From Centropus unirufus (lineage: Eukaryota; Chordata; Aves; Cuculiformes; Centropidae): a stretch of DNA of 64,000 bases. Below, piece after piece: positions 1 through 12,760 of this stretch. Both the position numbers and the translations under genes were made by a program. Location of the stretch: the NCBI GenBank assembly GCA_013397695.1, contig VYZI01000101.1, positions 801,757 to 865,756 of the forward strand. Reading direction: 5' to 3'. The number at the start of each line of letters is the position of its first letter. The first letter of the stretch is position 1. Below the pieces are notes generated by a model. The model had not been told where the DNA came from and ran no database searches. It was given only the letters and a program-made list of their open reading frames with translations.

Positions 1-2676
1 CAGATGTTAGAACATATTGTAATGGATTGCTGTGCAGTATGTGAAGATGGCTTGTGGAATACAGGGACAGGGGGAGAGAATCTGTGAGCAATGTTTTCTG
101 TCATGGTCATTGTAAATATCCAAATTTTTGAGGAAAGCTTCTGAACCCAGGAAATTGAAGTGTTAGCATTATGTTAGGCTTGTGAGTAGAATGATGGAGG
201 TAGACAAGGAATAGAAGTGTGAGTCCCTCTGTAATACTCTGTGTCATATGAATACATCTAGGTATTATCTGTGCTCTGCCAAAGTCAATGTTAGCCTTGG
301 AACATGTGAGCATTTTACCTGAAAAAAAAATTACAGATCTTCAGACTGTATTAAACACAGAACTGTTAAAATAGCTTCTATTTTAGCAGCGCCCCTAATT
401 CACACCCACTCAAACACCTCCTCACTCGTTAACCCCATCATCAGACCCAAGTAACTCAAGTGAAATGAGATGGCATTAAGAATGAGATAATGAACAAAGA
501 TTTCTTGATAATGTTATTACTTCATGATAGCAGCTCTTGTTAGTGTGACTACAGTTAAGAGCTTCTCGGTATCTCCGTTACAAACTCTTTGGTACTCCCA
601 CCCTTTCTGCTTTACAGACAACTGCTCAGCCAGAAGCAATTCAAAATTTGATTTTACATCAATTTTGGCTGATGTTTTGAATTGAAATGAGTTTACTGTT
701 TTGGTACTGCTTTCTGAAACATAAAAATTGCTGGGTTTTCTTCTCTCCTAATCCAGATTTCCAGATGAACAATGTTAAAATATGGATCAGCTCTTTTTAT
801 AACCCAGCAACATTATTGAAAACTCTATTCTAAGAATGCGCTGTAATTTCATTATTTAATTGTTTTGGATAGGCAGATCCATGTTTATGTTATAAAAAAA
901 TCCCATACTAAAAATTAATGTGAAGGGAATAATTTTTGAGAAGTACTGTTTTCACTCAGGAGTCAACAGTTTTTCTTTTAAAAAAAACCAAAAAAACACA
1001 AAACTCAGTGCCTAAAAAAATTGTGAAAATCAACTTGATTAAATACTCATGGGTGGATTAGATGAATTAATGGATTGTGGAGCTTGTTACCAGTCAAGTA
1101 GTGTTAATATACTCTATGTCACTGGTTCTAGAATATGAGACTGTGTAGAATCCTTTAAGAGATGAATTAGAGGTTACAGCTCTATTGCCAGTGAATGACA
1201 TCCTTTTTGCCTGAAAAACAGGGATTCACAGATAGATATTTCTGCATTCACTCCATCTAGAGCTCTGAGCATAATTCTGTAGAGGAGAGAGAGTATGCTT
1301 TCTTAGTGTAGCCCAGGTAATTTAAAAGAATCTGGGACTTAACAGCTTGCATTAGGAGGGAAGGGTAGCAGTGGAGGAATATGGAGGTTTCATTTCCGTT
1401 GGTTGGTTTGATACTAAGAAGTAGAAAGCACACACTTGATATGGGAACATGAGACTCTGGCAGTTCTCTCTAATCCATATAAATTTGGTAAAACTGGAAG
1501 TAGCTATCGCATTCCTCTTAGCTGAATGTAAAGTTCCAAAGTTTCATCGTATATGCTCTTCTTGTGCTTGGCTGTTGCATAGCGTATGAGAAACATAAAA
1601 GTTAAAGATGTAATTCCCTTTAACCCTCAATAATGTTACTGTGCCTACAGCTTCTTAAACCTCAAGTACAGCATTTGCCAAAAGAGGCATACTGGCGTGA
1701 GTTTCAGGCTAGATTTAAGGCTTTTCATGCGTGGGCTGAAGGCGGACCATACAGTGTCATTGGACCTTAGTGTTTGCAGTTTCATTGTAGTGAGAGTCAG
1801 AGACTGAATCCTGAGGGATTTCAGATGTTCTCAGAGACCGCTTTTGGGAGAACAGTCTCTAAAAATGAAGAATTAAACTTCTATATGTGTCCTAATGGAA
1901 TACGCAAAGTGTCACTCTTCCCATTACATCAGTATGAGCATGGAAATAAGATGAAACAGAAAACAGCTTCTTATGTTATTTCCTGAGAAGTCTGCCAGAG
2001 CTTCACAGAGATTTCAGGCTCTGTGGAGTTTTATGGGCTTCATTGGAAGGGGAATTTTACAGACCCCACCCATTTTTATCATAAAATCAAAGAATAAAAA
2101 TTTTGAAGTGCGGTTGAATTGTTTCTGCTACTTCATTTCATTAAAGCAGGAGTTTATATAATGAATCAACTAAAAAATAATGAAATTAATTGAGTGCTTT
2201 TCTACTGTCTTAACTCTCCACAGCAATTTTGTTAAGAAATAATGGCATTCTTCACCTACTCTAACATTTCTTTGTGGACCATCAATTAGGAATCAAATTG
2301 GTTTAGTTCAGCTCTCAGAATAAGTGCTTTTTCTTCTGCAGCTTGGATGGCCTATCCATCACTGGTCCCTCCCTTCCAATATTAATTTTCTACCTGTATG
2401 TCCTTCTTTGTACATGGTTTTTAAGGAAGGTTTGGCTTAAGGGAAGCAACTCAAAGGCAGTCCTTAGTTCCCCTTTAAGGCAAAGACATCGCATTCTTTC
2501 CTCTATCCAGTCTGGAAGAGAGTAGCTGTAGCTTTCTGAGCCTATAAAAGTGAGCTCTCTTCAAAGTTGCTTATGATGGACTGAGAGTTTGTCTCTGTTT
2601 CCTGCTCCTTTACTCAGACCTTTTCACCAACTAATTCAACTCAGTTTAAGGGGCAAATTAAGCTTTTGAATGAGCT

Positions 2677-2765
2677 GAGTAAAAATTAACATTGTTCCTT
2701 AGTTATCTGAGTCACTGAGTTTCTGTACCTGTCAGATAAGTAAGGAACACTGTTAATTTTTACTT
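2677..2765 (+). ncRNA. Long near-perfect hairpin, pre-miRNA-like or MITE
   Basis: Arms 2681-2710 and 2732-2761 are reverse complements at 28 of 30 positions. The mismatches are T2692/C2750 and G2702/G2740. Three further Watson-Crick pairs and one G-U pair extend the stem outward to 2677/2765, giving about 34 bp with a 21-nt loop (2711-2731). Pairing then stops on both sides. Stem length, a loop over 10 nt, single-stranded flanks and a CNNC-type motif just 3' of the stem (C2763 to C2766) all fit a microRNA precursor on the SOX5 sense strand. A small palindromic transposon copy would look the same. I do not recognise the arms as a known microRNA. The palindrome is directly seen; the ncRNA role is inference. 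Confidence 0.4.
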
Positions 2766-5700
2766 CCAAGGACAACAGATAAAATTGCATGGTACTCCAG
2801 GTTCCTAATGTCAAGAAGGAAACAGTCTAGAAAGAATGTGTTTCTTATTTCAATGTTTGATATCATAATTAATAAATGAAGATATAGCCATGGGAGAGCT
2901 TTAGGAATTACACTGCCAAAAATATCCAAGTGAATTTTTTTCAAGTTATTTTGCTGTTTAATTTATTTCTTATCCCCTCCCACACACTATAATTTGGTAA
3001 TACAACACCGTGGCTTCTGGTAGGTGATTATCATCCTTCTGCTACCTTTAAGGAGAACTTCAGTTTTTCTGGACTCTGTTCTTATCACAGCTTGTCACCA
3101 AAGAGTTTCGAGGGCAGGCTAAGTGCTGTGGTCCACATGTACTGCAAAATACCTATTTCACTACTTCATTCTTGGAGAAGAGAAGGTATATCTTACTGAG
3201 GAACCTTACAATCATCAAGATATAAGAACCTGATACCATATCAGCATTCAAGTGAGCAAATTCATGTTCTCAAAATAAGAAATGACGTTGACCTTAATCT
3301 TTCTGCTATGAGCTCTGCACTTCAGGAGAAACAGAGTATTCAGATTTGAAGTAATTAATTCAGTATCAATCCTAAAGCAGGCCCAGAGTTTTCCTGAGTT
3401 AATTCCCTGTTGAATACCACAACTTAAAATGCAAACAGAAAATCTATAAATAAAAACTGGAGAAAGAGTTGCTTAAGGAGATGTGTATAAAATAGTGAAA
3501 TGCCTTAATTATAGCTCAGCAATCTGAAATATAGAGAACCTCGTTTACAGTAATTCTACTAAGAATATTTGCTTATTAACTACTCCAGTCACTTAATGGA
3601 TAACAATGAATGATTATATACAGTAGCAGTCAAGTAAAGCAATGTAATACAAAATAAATATTTTGTGAAATGGCCACTCATAGAATTTTGTTTTCTCAAA
3701 TGGTAAATTACAGTTACTGGAGTCAGGTGCTCTGAGTTATTTGCCAAAAATTGGGATATATCACAAAATAAACTCTTGGGAAACATACTCCTGGTAAACA
3801 AATAGGCAGTAGTGAGATTTTTCCTACAAGGGTATAATGTCTGTGCTACTGTACTGACTTTAAGCTTCTAATTTGGAATAGCTGTACTGGGTCAGAAGTC
3901 TCCATGTGGAACCACCATCGAGATGCTCTATCTTCATTACAGAATTGTCTACTCTACTTTTCATTACAGAATAATCAGTGATAAAGGAGAATGCAGTTTA
4001 CAAAACATCTTCTTAATTTACATATGCCTGTTGTTTGTTAGTCTTCAACATTATCATTGCCCATCTAACTGTGTGCTCCTTAAGGAATATGTTGTCAGAA
4101 GTATGTCCTTCCTTTAAAGAAATTATTTTATCTTTTTTCCTAAGAAAATAAGTTTTGTGGCTGTAAAGCTAAATAATAGCAATGACAGCAAGAATATATT
4201 GTATTCTAGTACTGCACAGCAAACTATAGGAAGAAATTGCTGCTAGACTTATTTTTTAAAAAAATGTGTACAATATTAATTACTTTCCTTGAAGGGGACT
4301 CTGTTCATCTGCAACATTTCATCCAACAAGCTTTTTCCAGAAGACATTATCAAGTTTCCTCTCCAAGATGCATTCCATATAGTCATTCTATTTCAATTAC
4401 TGTCATATGGTGTGAACATGGTATGTATGAATATGTAGGCCACTTGGGCAGTTTTCCAGCTAAAAACTCTTCATTTGTAAAGAGCAGGCAATCTTAAACA
4501 CGCAATTAACAGTGATACTTTATCACAGAAACTAACAGGTCTTATTAGCCTCTGATAGGAAGTGTCTATTGATAAGTTCCTACAGTTACATCCTGTAGAA
4601 GGATTGCCTTGCTGTTAAGGCATGGGACAAAGGAGCCATGAGGTCTAGGCTATAATCAGGAGTTTCCTACAGTCTTCCTGTGTCACCAGGAATGGTCAGT
4701 TGATTTCATGGATGCTGATTCTCACCTTGCTAACGTTTGAGTAGCATTTATCCATTGGCAGAGTTAAAGACTTCTTTTCAAGGAAAACGGAATTTCTTAA
4801 CATTCGTAGAGTGTTTATGGATAATGTCTTTCCCACAGAAGCTACTGCAAATACAAATGTAGCTGTGTTTAGCTAAAATGTCCTACCCATCAAAATCCAT
4901 TAGTTTCTAAGAAAACTCGGAGGTGCCATAAATTATACCTACATTTTCCACTTTATTCACCACTTTATAAGCAAAGCAAGCATTGTTTTGAATGTACTGC
5001 AGCAGTGATAGAAGCCTTTATTACTTCAAATCTGGTTCAGATTTCAGTGACCTGGACTCCAGCCTTGTTTCTGAACGCCAGGGATCCCTTGTTGGTAATC
5101 CTGTGGAAGTTCCAAATGAGAAAAGTAGTGCATTCAGCCTGGCATGGGCAAAATGGTCCTGTTGACTGTGATTATCCTAAGGAGGAAGGGCTGTGGGTGG
5201 GGAACTCTAGAGATCAGCTACCAGAATCATATTTTATGGAGACTTGTGGCTGCTAATTCCAAAAGCGGTGTTTTTCTAATTTGAGAGAGATGGGGGTTAC
5301 AAGGCTTTGCTTGTAACTTGCGTGCAAGAAGTGTATAAATGGAGCCTTGTTCTGTTTGTGAATGCTTTACAGTTTTTCTAATGAGAACTTGTTTTTCTTA
5401 ATGTTTCTTTCTAAGTCTCAGGGGTTTTTTTAAGGCTAGAGAGACCATTAGATTGTCTAACTGGACAAAATGTAAAATATTTTTTGGCATAATAAACTCT
5501 TTCTTAGAACTTCATCTTCCAGAAACACATCTGAGCTTGATTGAAACATCAAGAGCCAATATCCACCATTTCTCTAGGCAGTTCCTCCAAGTGTTACCAA
5601 TGTTCACTGATTAAAAGCAGCATATCACTTATCTATTTGCCCAGTTTTAACCTTCAAGTATTTACTATTGTTCCTTGATTCATGATTTACTTGCCTGTCT

Positions 5701-7221
5701 TCCACCCTGAGGCTAAATGCAGAGTAAAGCTAGAATGGCAGTTTTCAAAGGAAGTTACCTGGTTTCTGTGGCCACGGGAGAGAACAGTGTAGCTTTTCAA
5801 CATTTAGTGTATCTTCTCTAGTCTCTGCGTGGCCCACAGTTTTGGGGGGATTTCATACAGTTTACGGTTTTTCACTTGTTGAATAAAGGAAACAGTAGTT
5901 CAAGCAACATCCCCTTCCTGAAGGAGTCTCTGTGGTACATATACATGCCTCAGCACTTGGAGCTAAGGCAATTTCTGTTAGAAAATGTGCGTGGTAACGG
6001 CAAACGGTTCATAGAACAGTAATAATTACCAACTCTGCTTATAATTCTAAAGAACAACATAAAGTAAAGCAAAAGTAAAGTCAACCAAAATACTCTTAGT
6101 GAATCTCAGGTTGCAGAGCTATATTGTTGTTATGTGAAGTTACCTTAAAGTGAAAGCTTGCGGATGGGCACTGAAACTGAGTGAAACTCACCTTGCAATG
6201 GGCTCTTTGGGCAGGGTTTTAAAGGACTTACTTAGTTATTGAATTTTTGTTCACATATTATCTTTGCTTTCTGAAAACATCCCAGTTGGTGCTACCAAAT
6301 GGCACTTTAAAGCCTTTGCTGAAGTTTTGAATGTACAAATTAGTATGTCCCCTTGAAATGTTTAAGTAACAGCCTTTGAAGGAAACTCAGACACAGAAAA
6401 GATGAAAAACTGGCATTTGTACCTTTCAGATAGATAATGAAGAGCTAAATGAAGAGCTTTTTTTCATAGATCTAGAAAGCATTGCTACTGATCACTGATG
6501 ACAGCAGCTTTAAGTCTAATTTATATTTTTTTTCCTAAATCGCCAATACTTTTAAAAAACCTGTATTGCAGTAGGATGTATATCAAATGTTTAAGTGAAT
6601 TATTTTTATTTCCTAATTCCTTGTGATGCTTTTAAATAAAAAACCCACCTGAACATATCTAAAATTAATTCCTTCTGCCATAATCAAACACTTTGCATAT
6701 CTTATTTACAAGCATAACATTTGAAGTAAAGAAAATTAAATTCATGTGTTCTGACTGAGCCTCAATTTATACCATTTTTTCCTCCAGATTATGCAAAAAG
6801 CCAAGAACAGGGCCATTCATGTGTATATTTTTAATGGTAGGTCTCAGAATGACAAAGAAATTGAAGTGTTGGATCAGTCAACAGTTCAAACATATAAGCA
6901 GAGTGATAACTCTGAAAAGCAGTTTATATCAGAAACAAATTTATTGCAGTAACTGATTTGATTTCCAGTACTACCTGTCTCTTTCTGTTTCTTTCTTTTT
7001 TAATAACAACTCTTAATCTCTACTGTTCACTAATAAAAATATTTTAATAAGAGATAATACTAAAATCCAAATGCCTATAGGTGCTTGAATCAACTATCTG
7101 TGCCTATGTAATTGCTAACACTTTGTTCAACCCTTTTTAAAATTGCTATTAAATCTCATTCTCATTTTCTGAATTAATAGAACAAGAATTCATTTTTAGT
7201 GTATTCTCAAAGCAGTAATGA

Positions 7222-7247
7222 GCATTGTTAACATGTAACAACAATGC
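7222..7247. promoter_or_regulatory. Inverted pair of SOX-type motifs
   Basis: GCATTGTT (7222-7229) and AACAATGC (7240-7247) form a perfect 8-bp inverted repeat with a 10-bp spacer. Each arm contains AACAAT on one strand, which matches the SOX HMG-box core (A/T)(A/T)CAA(A/T). SoxD proteins dimerise and favour paired sites, so this could be a site for SOX5 itself, but a single pair in 64 kb can arise by chance. Function is inferred only. Confidence 0.2.
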
Positions 7248-9407
7248 CCATGGGGAAAGTTTTCAAAGCCAGTCTAACCTTAAGGCTTTTCTATTGATGT
7301 ACTACACGGCCATCAAGCCAAGAGCTGCTAGAGATAGTCCATTTGGAGATTTCTGCTGAATATTTCTGCTTAATATATTGGAAGAATTATAAATGCTTTA
7401 GGAGATGAGCTAGGGAGAAGGGGGAATTTTTATTTAATACCTTAAGAACAGAGAGGCAACATTATAAAAATAACTATACCTGCTGCTTGTTTTAAAGTGT
7501 ATCGTATTGTGCTTTTGTTCTGATAATTTTGCTTCCATACAGATTTCTGTAAGAGGTTAATGAGAAAACATTAACAAGGCATGCAATATTGCACATGGGC
7601 AGGGGAGCTGGAGCAGTTATTTAGTTATAAACAAACAATAGATGTTACTTTTTAATTGCTTTTTCAGAAGATCAGTTCTGCCATCTTGAAGAAGTATTAT
7701 CTATCTTATTAAATGCAGAATAATATCCTTACTTTATTTAGCATATATAGCAAAAATAAGCTTGTCTAAAGCAGCAGTGCTTCACCAATTTCAACTGAGT
7801 ATGCTGGTCACAACAAACCAGTCAAGGCCCTGGAGATTAGAAGTCTTGTAGGAGTTGTAGTGCAGCAAAATGACCTCTTTGAGCACCAGAATTTGGGATT
7901 CAGCCTTTAGGTTACCTGAGGTTAGTATAAGTGTCTTGAAGAGTTTCTCTTTGAGGTAAAAATTAAGAGGCTCAAGGACAGCATCCTACAGTAATGATAT
8001 GGAATAACATAATTTTTGTTGCACTTTTGGAGGTCTTAGTTTCATTACTGCAAAAAGTATGAGGTACATTTTAGATTATGATTGAATATTTCAGCAGGGA
8101 CAAATTCATACACGATTTTAAAATCTGAAACTTGATTGAGGAAGCAGGCGTAGCAATGTGCTTTCCTTGGAGTTCAGTTTATCTATGCATATGTTGTGGT
8201 CATTTAGCTGTCTTGAGTCACAGCATTTGGTCGCACCATTGTCCTTTTCTTGGGTATAAGCTAGAGGTCATCATGTCCTAAAACAACTAAATATGAAAAG
8301 ACAAGTTCAGTAATGTCAAAGCTCAAAAATACTGACAGTTTAAGACATGCTGTGGGTTGTGTATTTCTGTCCATTTTTTTAAATGGGAGGGAGGTACAGG
8401 CAGGATCTTATTGGTTAAACAGCATTCAGAGCCTTCTTATTTCGTAATGTAGGTTTTTCACTTTAGAGCTCAGCCTAGTGTTGCTTTGCAGTAAAACAGT
8501 TGGTTTGTGTTGCAGGAAGGAATTTTTCAAGAGGGTACTCTAACAGGGGACCTCTCATAAGATTTCACTTAACGTTTGTTTTTAATTCTCAAAATGAATT
8601 AAAAAGAGGTGAGAAATGGAATCTGATAACAAGAGGACATAAGTTTGTACAAAGCATGAATGAAAGCTTTATAGGTTTTTCTTCCAGCCTCCCTTCTAGT
8701 TTACTCCACACTATACTTACTCTGTGTTTCACTGTCTCACAAGAGATGTCTCTGGAGGTATTTCTGTCCTTGAACTAAGAAAAAGGAATGTATTTCAAAT
8801 GCCACATATTGCACTTACCACATGAAAATATGCCTTTCCCCATGGTTTTTGCTTAGGGAAATTAATTCTCCATGCCAGTCATCATTGGCTTTGCATGCAT
8901 TTTCAAAAGGTGGTTGATGACAATACTGGAAGGAGGAACCCTGGCTTGCAACACATTTCTCGGTGACCGCTGAACAGGTGTGAAATTGTACAGATTCTTG
9001 GACATCATCTTGTACATATATTTCATACAATTTAGTGCTTGTCATTTGCGCTTTGGACCTCAACAGAAAGCTGAGAGCTACATCTGAGGTAGAGATTTCC
9101 TGCACTTTTCAGGGCAAGAGTTCTGTTTTGAAAGTCTCCCCCAAAAGGCTCACAGAAATTTCCAGGAGGCTCAGTCCTCAACTGACTGGTCCCTGCATGG
9201 CCTGTCAGTGACCTCCTGTTGGTTCAGGACTGCTAAGTGTCCAAACTTACTTTGTTATTTTTACCTTTACTTCTGGACTAGACATGGTCTCTTGATATCT
9301 AATCTATAGATTACCAGCAAGCTTGAACCTTCCCTCCTAATGGCCATTTGACTATGTCTTTTTCCCATAGTTACTTCCATTTGTTTTGTCATTTTTTTTT
9401 TCAATAC

Positions 9408-9468
9408 AAAAGATCAAAAAGATCAAAAGATCAAAAAGATCAAAAGATCAAAAGGAGCAAAAGATAAG
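9408..9468. repeat. GATCAAAA(A) tandem repeat with 17-bp period
   Basis: Five GATC cores at 9412, 9421, 9429, 9438 and 9446 are separated by A-runs that alternate 5,4,5,4, so unit lengths run 9,8,9,8. The true repeating unit is therefore a 17-bp dimer. The array decays at its 3' end into GGAGCAAAAGATAAG. It is preceded by a T-run at about 9393-9401. Confidence 0.85.
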
Positions 9469-9828
9469 AAAAAACTTTCCCTAGATCTGCTCTGTTGTTA
9501 CTAGAGTCTTCTTAAGTTTGAGCTGCTCCATAACTATGTATCCTATTTCATAAACAAATGTTGCCATTCTGATCTATTAATTCATACATAATGCTGACTT
9601 GGCTTTCCTTGAACCACCTACTACGCTTCTTCCCTGGTTTACACATACCCTTGTTCCTTTCTCCCTGCTGGATTTAGTCTTCTTTTGAAAGAATGAATGG
9701 ATATGAACTTCAACTGGTAAATACATGCATTTGAGTCTGTGACTGATTTGTGGCTGGATTGTTTTTGATGTCTTTTATCTGTAGTTGATTTGCATCTATT
9801 TGGCTCAGGCTCGCTAGGGATAACACAT

Positions 9829-9912
9829 CGAATAAATGAATAAATAAATTTGAGGAAGAGGCAAGGGAAGAATTGATGAATGAATGAATGAATTAATGAA
9901 TGAATGGATGAT
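9829..9912. repeat. TGAA/TAAA tetranucleotide microsatellite, interrupted
   Basis: AATAAATGAATAAATAAAT spans about 9830-9848, then 20 bp of purine-rich DNA, then TGAA units with single-base interruptions at 9874-9912. The downstream 9913-10070 stays strongly purine-rich (A and G runs) without a clear period. Confidence 0.75.
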
Positions 9913-11660
9913 AGGGAAAGAGAGGGCAGCTAAACAGAAAGGCATGGATAAATTGTGATTAAGTAAAGAAAAATAAGGAGCAAGCAGTGATCAATGTAGA
10001 GGAAAGAAAAAATATTCAAAAATACAAAGAATAGAATGGTTGAAAAGAAGAGAAAGAGAAAAGGCAAGAAGTAAGACCTTGGTGCCTGATTACTCCTAAA
10101 AGAGAAGAATTATTTACTTTTAATTATGTGAAAGGGCTAGAGCTGTGCACCAGTGAAAGGAGGAGTTTCTATGGGGAGCTATGGTACAATGTCCGGGGTT
10201 GTTCAAGACTCAGGGCAGTAAAACTGGCCTGTTAGATCAAGTTTAGTGTTTGCTACTGGTCTTGGGTTTTCTGAACTCATGTTAGCAGCATCCCTAACTT
10301 CTGCGGAGCTCCACGTGGAAAATGCCTGTAATGAATCCTCATTTTCCTCTTTCAGACTTGCTGGTTTGGGTTAGCATTTCTTTGTGCCCTTTAATCTGAC
10401 CTTTGTTCTTTTATCAGCATGTACAATTAACTAAAAAACATTGGCAAAACAACTAAGCACTGTTAACAAGACTTTCTTAGATGAGTAATTTTGAAACCCC
10501 ATTGTATTTTCATGCCTACTTCCATGTTCCTTTTTCACCTTGCATCTCAGAAGCTCTGTTAGCACTTGTAGGCAGAGAGCACCGTCGTTCACTGTTACAC
10601 ATTACACGTGTACTACACAGCACGCATAATACATAGTATGACCCTTTGAAACTGGTACTGGCCAAGGAGGGAAAGCCTGTTTTACCACATTACCTGCTCT
10701 CTCAGGCATTTGACTTCTATTTGGCTTCACTCGAATTGCTCTCTATAACAAAGCAGCAACAATTGCTGCTTTTTGTGCCCACCATGTTTATTTTCTCCAC
10801 TCTTTATTTGGAGGTCAAGGGAGCTTCCAGGCCCTGCCAGTTCACCTGGGGTTTTTTCTGCTTTTGACCTCTGTCCATTAAACGCTTACTGCAGTGTTTA
10901 AACAGATGACTGTGATAGTATTCACGTGCTAATAATAAAATATATGTTTAGAGTGTCTTGGTGGTTTACTTTTGAATGGAAGAAACATTCCCACTGCATG
11001 TGTGTTTTGCATCTATCGCAGAAAGTGTTCTTAGTCTCGATTGGAGCTTCTAGGTGCTAATGGACAGTGCATTGCCATCGATATGTATATATTTCTATTG
11101 ACTGTAGCAGTTCCCCAGGATGCAGCTGAGGGTGGGCTTTCATAGTAAGTGCTAAACAAATTTTTTATATTTCCTGTCCCAGACACATTACAGCCTTCAC
11201 TAACATGGCAAACATAGCAAGTATGATAAAGAAATATAAAATGGTAGTACAGAGATCATTGTAGCAGACATCATGGGAATTTCACAGGAGTCAGTGCATA
11301 TTACTGTTGGAGATGCTGTTATGCCTAAGTCATCTCAGGAAAGGAAAGATTGCCTAGTGGCTCAGGCAAACCATGAAGATTAGCTTTTGTTCCTTGTTTT
11401 GAATCCCAGGATACACAGGAAAGCTGGGACATTTCTCATGGTGACGTCTATCATTCTTCCCCTGAGGAATGAGTCACAAAACTTGAGATGATAATTCTTG
11501 TCTTGATATATACCAGTGTGCTAAATAAAAATACCCGTCAGGAAGAAAATGCATCATCTGCAGTAGGAGGACTTTTGGAAAAATTATTTATTTGTTGTTG
11601 ATGTCTCTCTCCCCTCTCTCTACCCACACTTCCCTCATTTTTGTTTGTTTGTTTTTACAG

Positions 11661-11807
11661 CAGTTGTATGCTGCCCAACTTGCTGCGATGCAAGTGTCTC
11701 CAGGAGGCAAGATACCTGGCATACCCCAGGGTAACCTTGGTGCTGCTGTGTCCCCTACCAGCATCCATACAGACAAGAGCACAAACAGCCCTCCACCCAA
11801 AAGCAAG
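11661..11807 (+). CDS. SOX5 internal exon, Q-rich end and SPGGK linker
   Basis: This 147-nt exon encodes 49 residues beginning QLYAAQLAAMQVSPGGK and ending SPPPKSK. They match the stretch of SOX5 just after its first coiled coil and glutamine box. SOX5 is a nuclear HMG-box protein without its own activation domain that works as a homo- or heterodimer with SOX6 in chondrogenesis, neuron specification and melanocyte control. The acceptor is TTTTTACAG|CAG and the donor is AAG|GTACTG. Both borders are phase 0 and the length is a multiple of three, so skipping would remove 49 residues without a frameshift. The acceptor is a NAGNAG: use of the AG at 11662-11663 would start the exon at 11664 and drop one glutamine. 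The residue after SPGGK is Ile, where I recall Leu in human. Confidence 0.95.
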
Positions 11808-12699
11808 GTACTGTACCAGGCCCTGCAGCATTATGTTTTTGACAATGTGGGTACTTGCGTGTGTTTTTCTTCTGAACGGTATCTGTGTGCCTCTCGGTTG
11901 CAGGGAGCTTTGTTCTCAGAATGGCTTCCTGAAACAGGAGTATATTTGTAGCACCTTTTTTTTTACTGTGGGAGGACCCCAGCACAGTAGCACCGACCAA
12001 CCATTCATACACACCATCAGTAACAGGCAAAACCTCAGCTAAGACCCATGGTTTCCCTTGTAGTGTCCTGGCAATCACACTGCTGTTTCTTCCATCTTCA
12101 TGGGATGTAGCGGGCTAAGGTGACCAGCTCCTGTTCCAGCCCATAGCTGTCATTTCCTTTCAGAATGTTAAACTGGAAGCAGGCAGTGTGTCAACAACAG
12201 ATAGGAAGTAGTGGAGCATCTCATCCATGGCCAGATCCTGTCCTGGGGTTCAGTGGGAGTTTGTGGAGGAGCAAGTCTCTAAAGCAAATTCTGTTATGTC
12301 ATGGAAAACAGATGGAATCCATCTCTCATGCAATGGGCTCTGATGAGTAATCTTGGTCATACCTGGGCAATTAGGTCTGTACTCATTTAAAAATGAGGTC
12401 AAACTAGCAGCTTGTAATCACATCTGTATAGCGCTGCCAATGTGTGGCTAGTTATGCCTAGAAAAAGAGGCACACCTATGTCCAGTAGAAGACATGCTCA
12501 GCATATGCCACAGCTGAGCAAAAGTGACGAGTCAAAATGAATGTCACATCTTAGGTGTTGTGAAATGACTAGGAATAATTTAGCTAAGAAATACAGGGAC
12601 AAAGCAGTTCTATTTAGGTGACAGCAAGAACTTGATAAAAATATGTCCTTTCTTTTTGTTAGTGTCCTCTAGCATGCTATGTCCGTTATCATGTCAGAA

Positions 12700-12760
12700 A
12701 GGATTCTGTGAAGTGACAGTAGTGTCTTCATTTTACCCTAGCAGTGAAGGAGCACAGATT
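12700..12760 (-). mobile_element. Probable MIR/CORE-SINE remnant
   Basis: On the minus strand this resembles the central part of MIR-like CORE-SINEs, which reads roughly CTGTGCTCC, then GTAAAATGAAG, then a TGTGAGG-like segment. On the plus strand the order is TGTGAAGTGACAGTAG, CATTTTACCC and AGCACAGATTAA, matching the familiar TGTGAGGTAG / CATTTTACAG / GGCACAGAG series with many substitutions. Recognition is from memory of the family and the divergence is high. Confidence 0.35.

Larger units (their letters stand above)
1..11660 (+). other. SOX5 intron (3' part), upstream of first visible exon
   Basis: No exon of SOX5 or of another gene was recognised here; the intron begins before the window. 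It ends in a T-rich tract with three TTTG units followed by TTTTTACAG. It holds the long hairpin at 2677-2765, an inverted pair of SOX-like motifs near 7.2 kb, a GATCAAAA tandem repeat near 9.4 kb, a TGAA-type microsatellite near 9.85 kb and purine-rich DNA at about 9.9-10.1 kb. The many short open frames (all under 100 codons) show no recognisable domain and are at the density expected by chance in AT-rich DNA. Confidence 0.85.

Noticed and set aside
3933..3972. 13-bp direct repeat TTCATTACAGAAT, 27 bp apart
   Set aside because: Too short and too simple to distinguish from chance duplication.
9408..9468. Possible CRISPR-like array
   Set aside because: Units are 8-9 bp with no unique spacers, in vertebrate DNA; it is a simple tandem repeat.
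10311..10612. Two palindromic E-boxes, CCACGTGG and TACACGTGTA
   Set aside because: Single CACGTG sites 300 bp apart without other motifs do not support a regulatory call.
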